Positions 14,513 through 14,907 of a stretch of DNA of 14,907 bases are shown here, in pieces. A program made the translations under genes and the position numbers. The number at the start of each line of letters is the position of its first letter. The first letter of the stretch is position 1. Source of the stretch: an uncultured Erysipelotrichaceae bacterium. GTDB taxonomy: Bacteria; Bacillota_I; Bacilli_A; Erysipelotrichales; Erysipelotrichaceae. Location: the NCBI GenBank assembly GCA_902795525.1, contig CADBLN010000022.1, positions 1 to 14,907 on the forward strand. Direction: 5' to 3'. The notes beneath the pieces were generated by a model, which had not been told where the DNA came from, did no database searches, and worked only from the letters and a program-made list of their open reading frames with translations.

Positions 14513-14519
14513 AAGGTGG
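14513..14519 (+). promoter_or_regulatory. Ribosome binding site that decides the TTG start of the SH3b gene
   Basis: AAGGTGG, eight bases before TTG 14528. No ATG or GTG is available at this distance in the open frame. The site overlaps a one-mismatch DnaA box (14515-14523). Confidence 0.7.
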
Positions 14520-14527
14520 ATAAAATA

Positions 14528-14907
14528 TTGAATAAGAAATTATTTATATCAGTTTTGACCGCCCTACTTCTGCTTAGTAATGTAAGCAGTCTTTTTGTTG
14601 TTAAAGCTGATGAAATAGTTTATGAAGAAAAGAAAGTCGGAATTGTCAATGACGACTATATCAATGTAAGAAGTGGTCCAGGTGTTAATAATTCAGCTTT
14701 AAAAATTGGAGATGACTATGTTTATCTTTTCAAGGGAGATGAAGTTTCCATTATTGGAGAAGATAAAGATAGTGATGGTCGACTTTGGTATAGGGTCGAA
14801 TTTAATTATAAGGGCACTGATTATACTAGATGGGTTATTTCTTTGTATGTGGATATAAAGGATAACGAAACGAATAATGATGATGATGGAGAAACAACAG
14901 GGGGAGA
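14528..14907 (+). CDS. Secreted SH3b-domain protein, N-terminal part (3' end outside window)
   Basis: A partial gene of 126 codons, the only one reading rightward from the origin. It starts at TTG with an AAGGTGG ribosome binding site. Residues 1-27 are a signal peptide (basic NKK, hydrophobic LFISVLTALLLL, ending VKA before DE). Residues about 35-110 match a bacterial SH3b domain: VGIVNDDYINVRSGPG, then GDEVSIIGE, LWYRVEF and RWVISLYV. Such domains bind peptidoglycan or wall peptides. From about residue 113 the chain becomes an Asn/Asp/Thr linker (DNETNNDDDGETTGG), so another domain probably follows, for example a hydrolase or more SH3b repeats; this cannot be seen. It probably acts in the cell wall. 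Confidence 0.88.
   Translation, partial: MNKKLFISVLTALLLLSNVSSLFVVKADEIVYEEKKVGIVNDDYINVRSGPGVNNSALKIGDDYVYLFKGDEVSIIGEDKDSDGRLWYRVEFNYKGTDYTRWVISLYVDIKDNETNNDDDGETTGG

Larger units (their letters stand above)
14078..14527. other. oriC: Replication origin (oriC), upstream DnaA-box cluster
   Basis: A 450-bp AT-rich gene-free gap between divergent dnaA and the SH3b gene. Perfect boxes (TTATCCACA or complement) lie at 14164-14172 and 14499-14507. The one-mismatch form TTTTCCACA occurs five times: 14217-14225, 14287-14295 (minus), 14324-14332, 14389-14397 and 14471-14479. Further one-mismatch boxes are TTATCAACA 14227-14235, TTGTCCACA 14270-14278 (minus) and TTATCCACC 14515-14523 (minus). A 10-bp-phased TTTAAA repeat is at 14359-14384. 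Flanking genes point away on both sides, as expected where forks diverge. Together with the boxes after dnaA this is a bipartite origin. Confidence 0.93.

Noticed and set aside
1..14907. Mollicute-type code with UGA as tryptophan, suggested by the gyrB-gyrA-serS order
   Set aside because: dnaA ends at TGA right after its normal C-terminus and the visible tryptophans are TGG; secreted wall proteins also argue for a walled bacterium.
1..14907. CRISPR arrays, tRNA or rRNA genes, insertion sequences, integrases
   Set aside because: No spaced long direct repeats, no tRNA-like cloverleaf and no transposase or recombinase motifs were seen on either strand.

Overview
The window is the replication-origin region of a low-GC, Gram-positive (Bacillota) chromosome. 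The organism has a sortase-type wall-anchored protein, strong AGGAGG-type ribosome binding sites and ordinary code 11: dnaA ends in TGA and tryptophan is TGG. The run gyrB-gyrA-serS is an adjacency I associate with Mollicutes and their walled relatives, so an Erysipelotrichia-like gut or oral bacterium is my best guess. This is inference from gene order and composition, not a database result.

Layout from the origin outward. The main DnaA-box cluster lies at about 14078-14527. To its right, reading rightward, a secreted SH3b-domain protein starts at a TTG codon and runs off the window. To its left, everything reads leftward, co-directional with the presumed replication fork: dnaA, a second origin element (two abutting perfect DnaA boxes plus a DnaA-trio-like tract), dnaN, a large wall-anchored adhesin-like protein, a terminator, then a tight operon yaaA-recF-gyrB-gyrA-serS. 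This is followed by a small membrane protein gene bracketed by two perfect parS sites, then the small SRP RNA (ffs), tadA and the 5' part of dnaX.

Most genes are core replication and translation functions: initiator, sliding clamp, clamp loader, gap repair, gyrase, seryl-tRNA synthetase, tRNA A34 deaminase and SRP RNA. Two features are unusual. First, an 844-residue cell-surface protein (thioester-type domain, CnaB domains, T-Q ester-bond domain, sortase signal) sits between dnaN and yaaA, where recF-operon genes normally follow directly. Second, the two parS palindromes are merged with transcription signals. One also looks like the intrinsic terminator of the gyrase-serS operon and abuts an extended -10 promoter of an apparently leaderless gene. 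The other lies directly against the -35 element of the SRP RNA promoter. These junctions, and the bipartite origin, are the parts most worth a second look.
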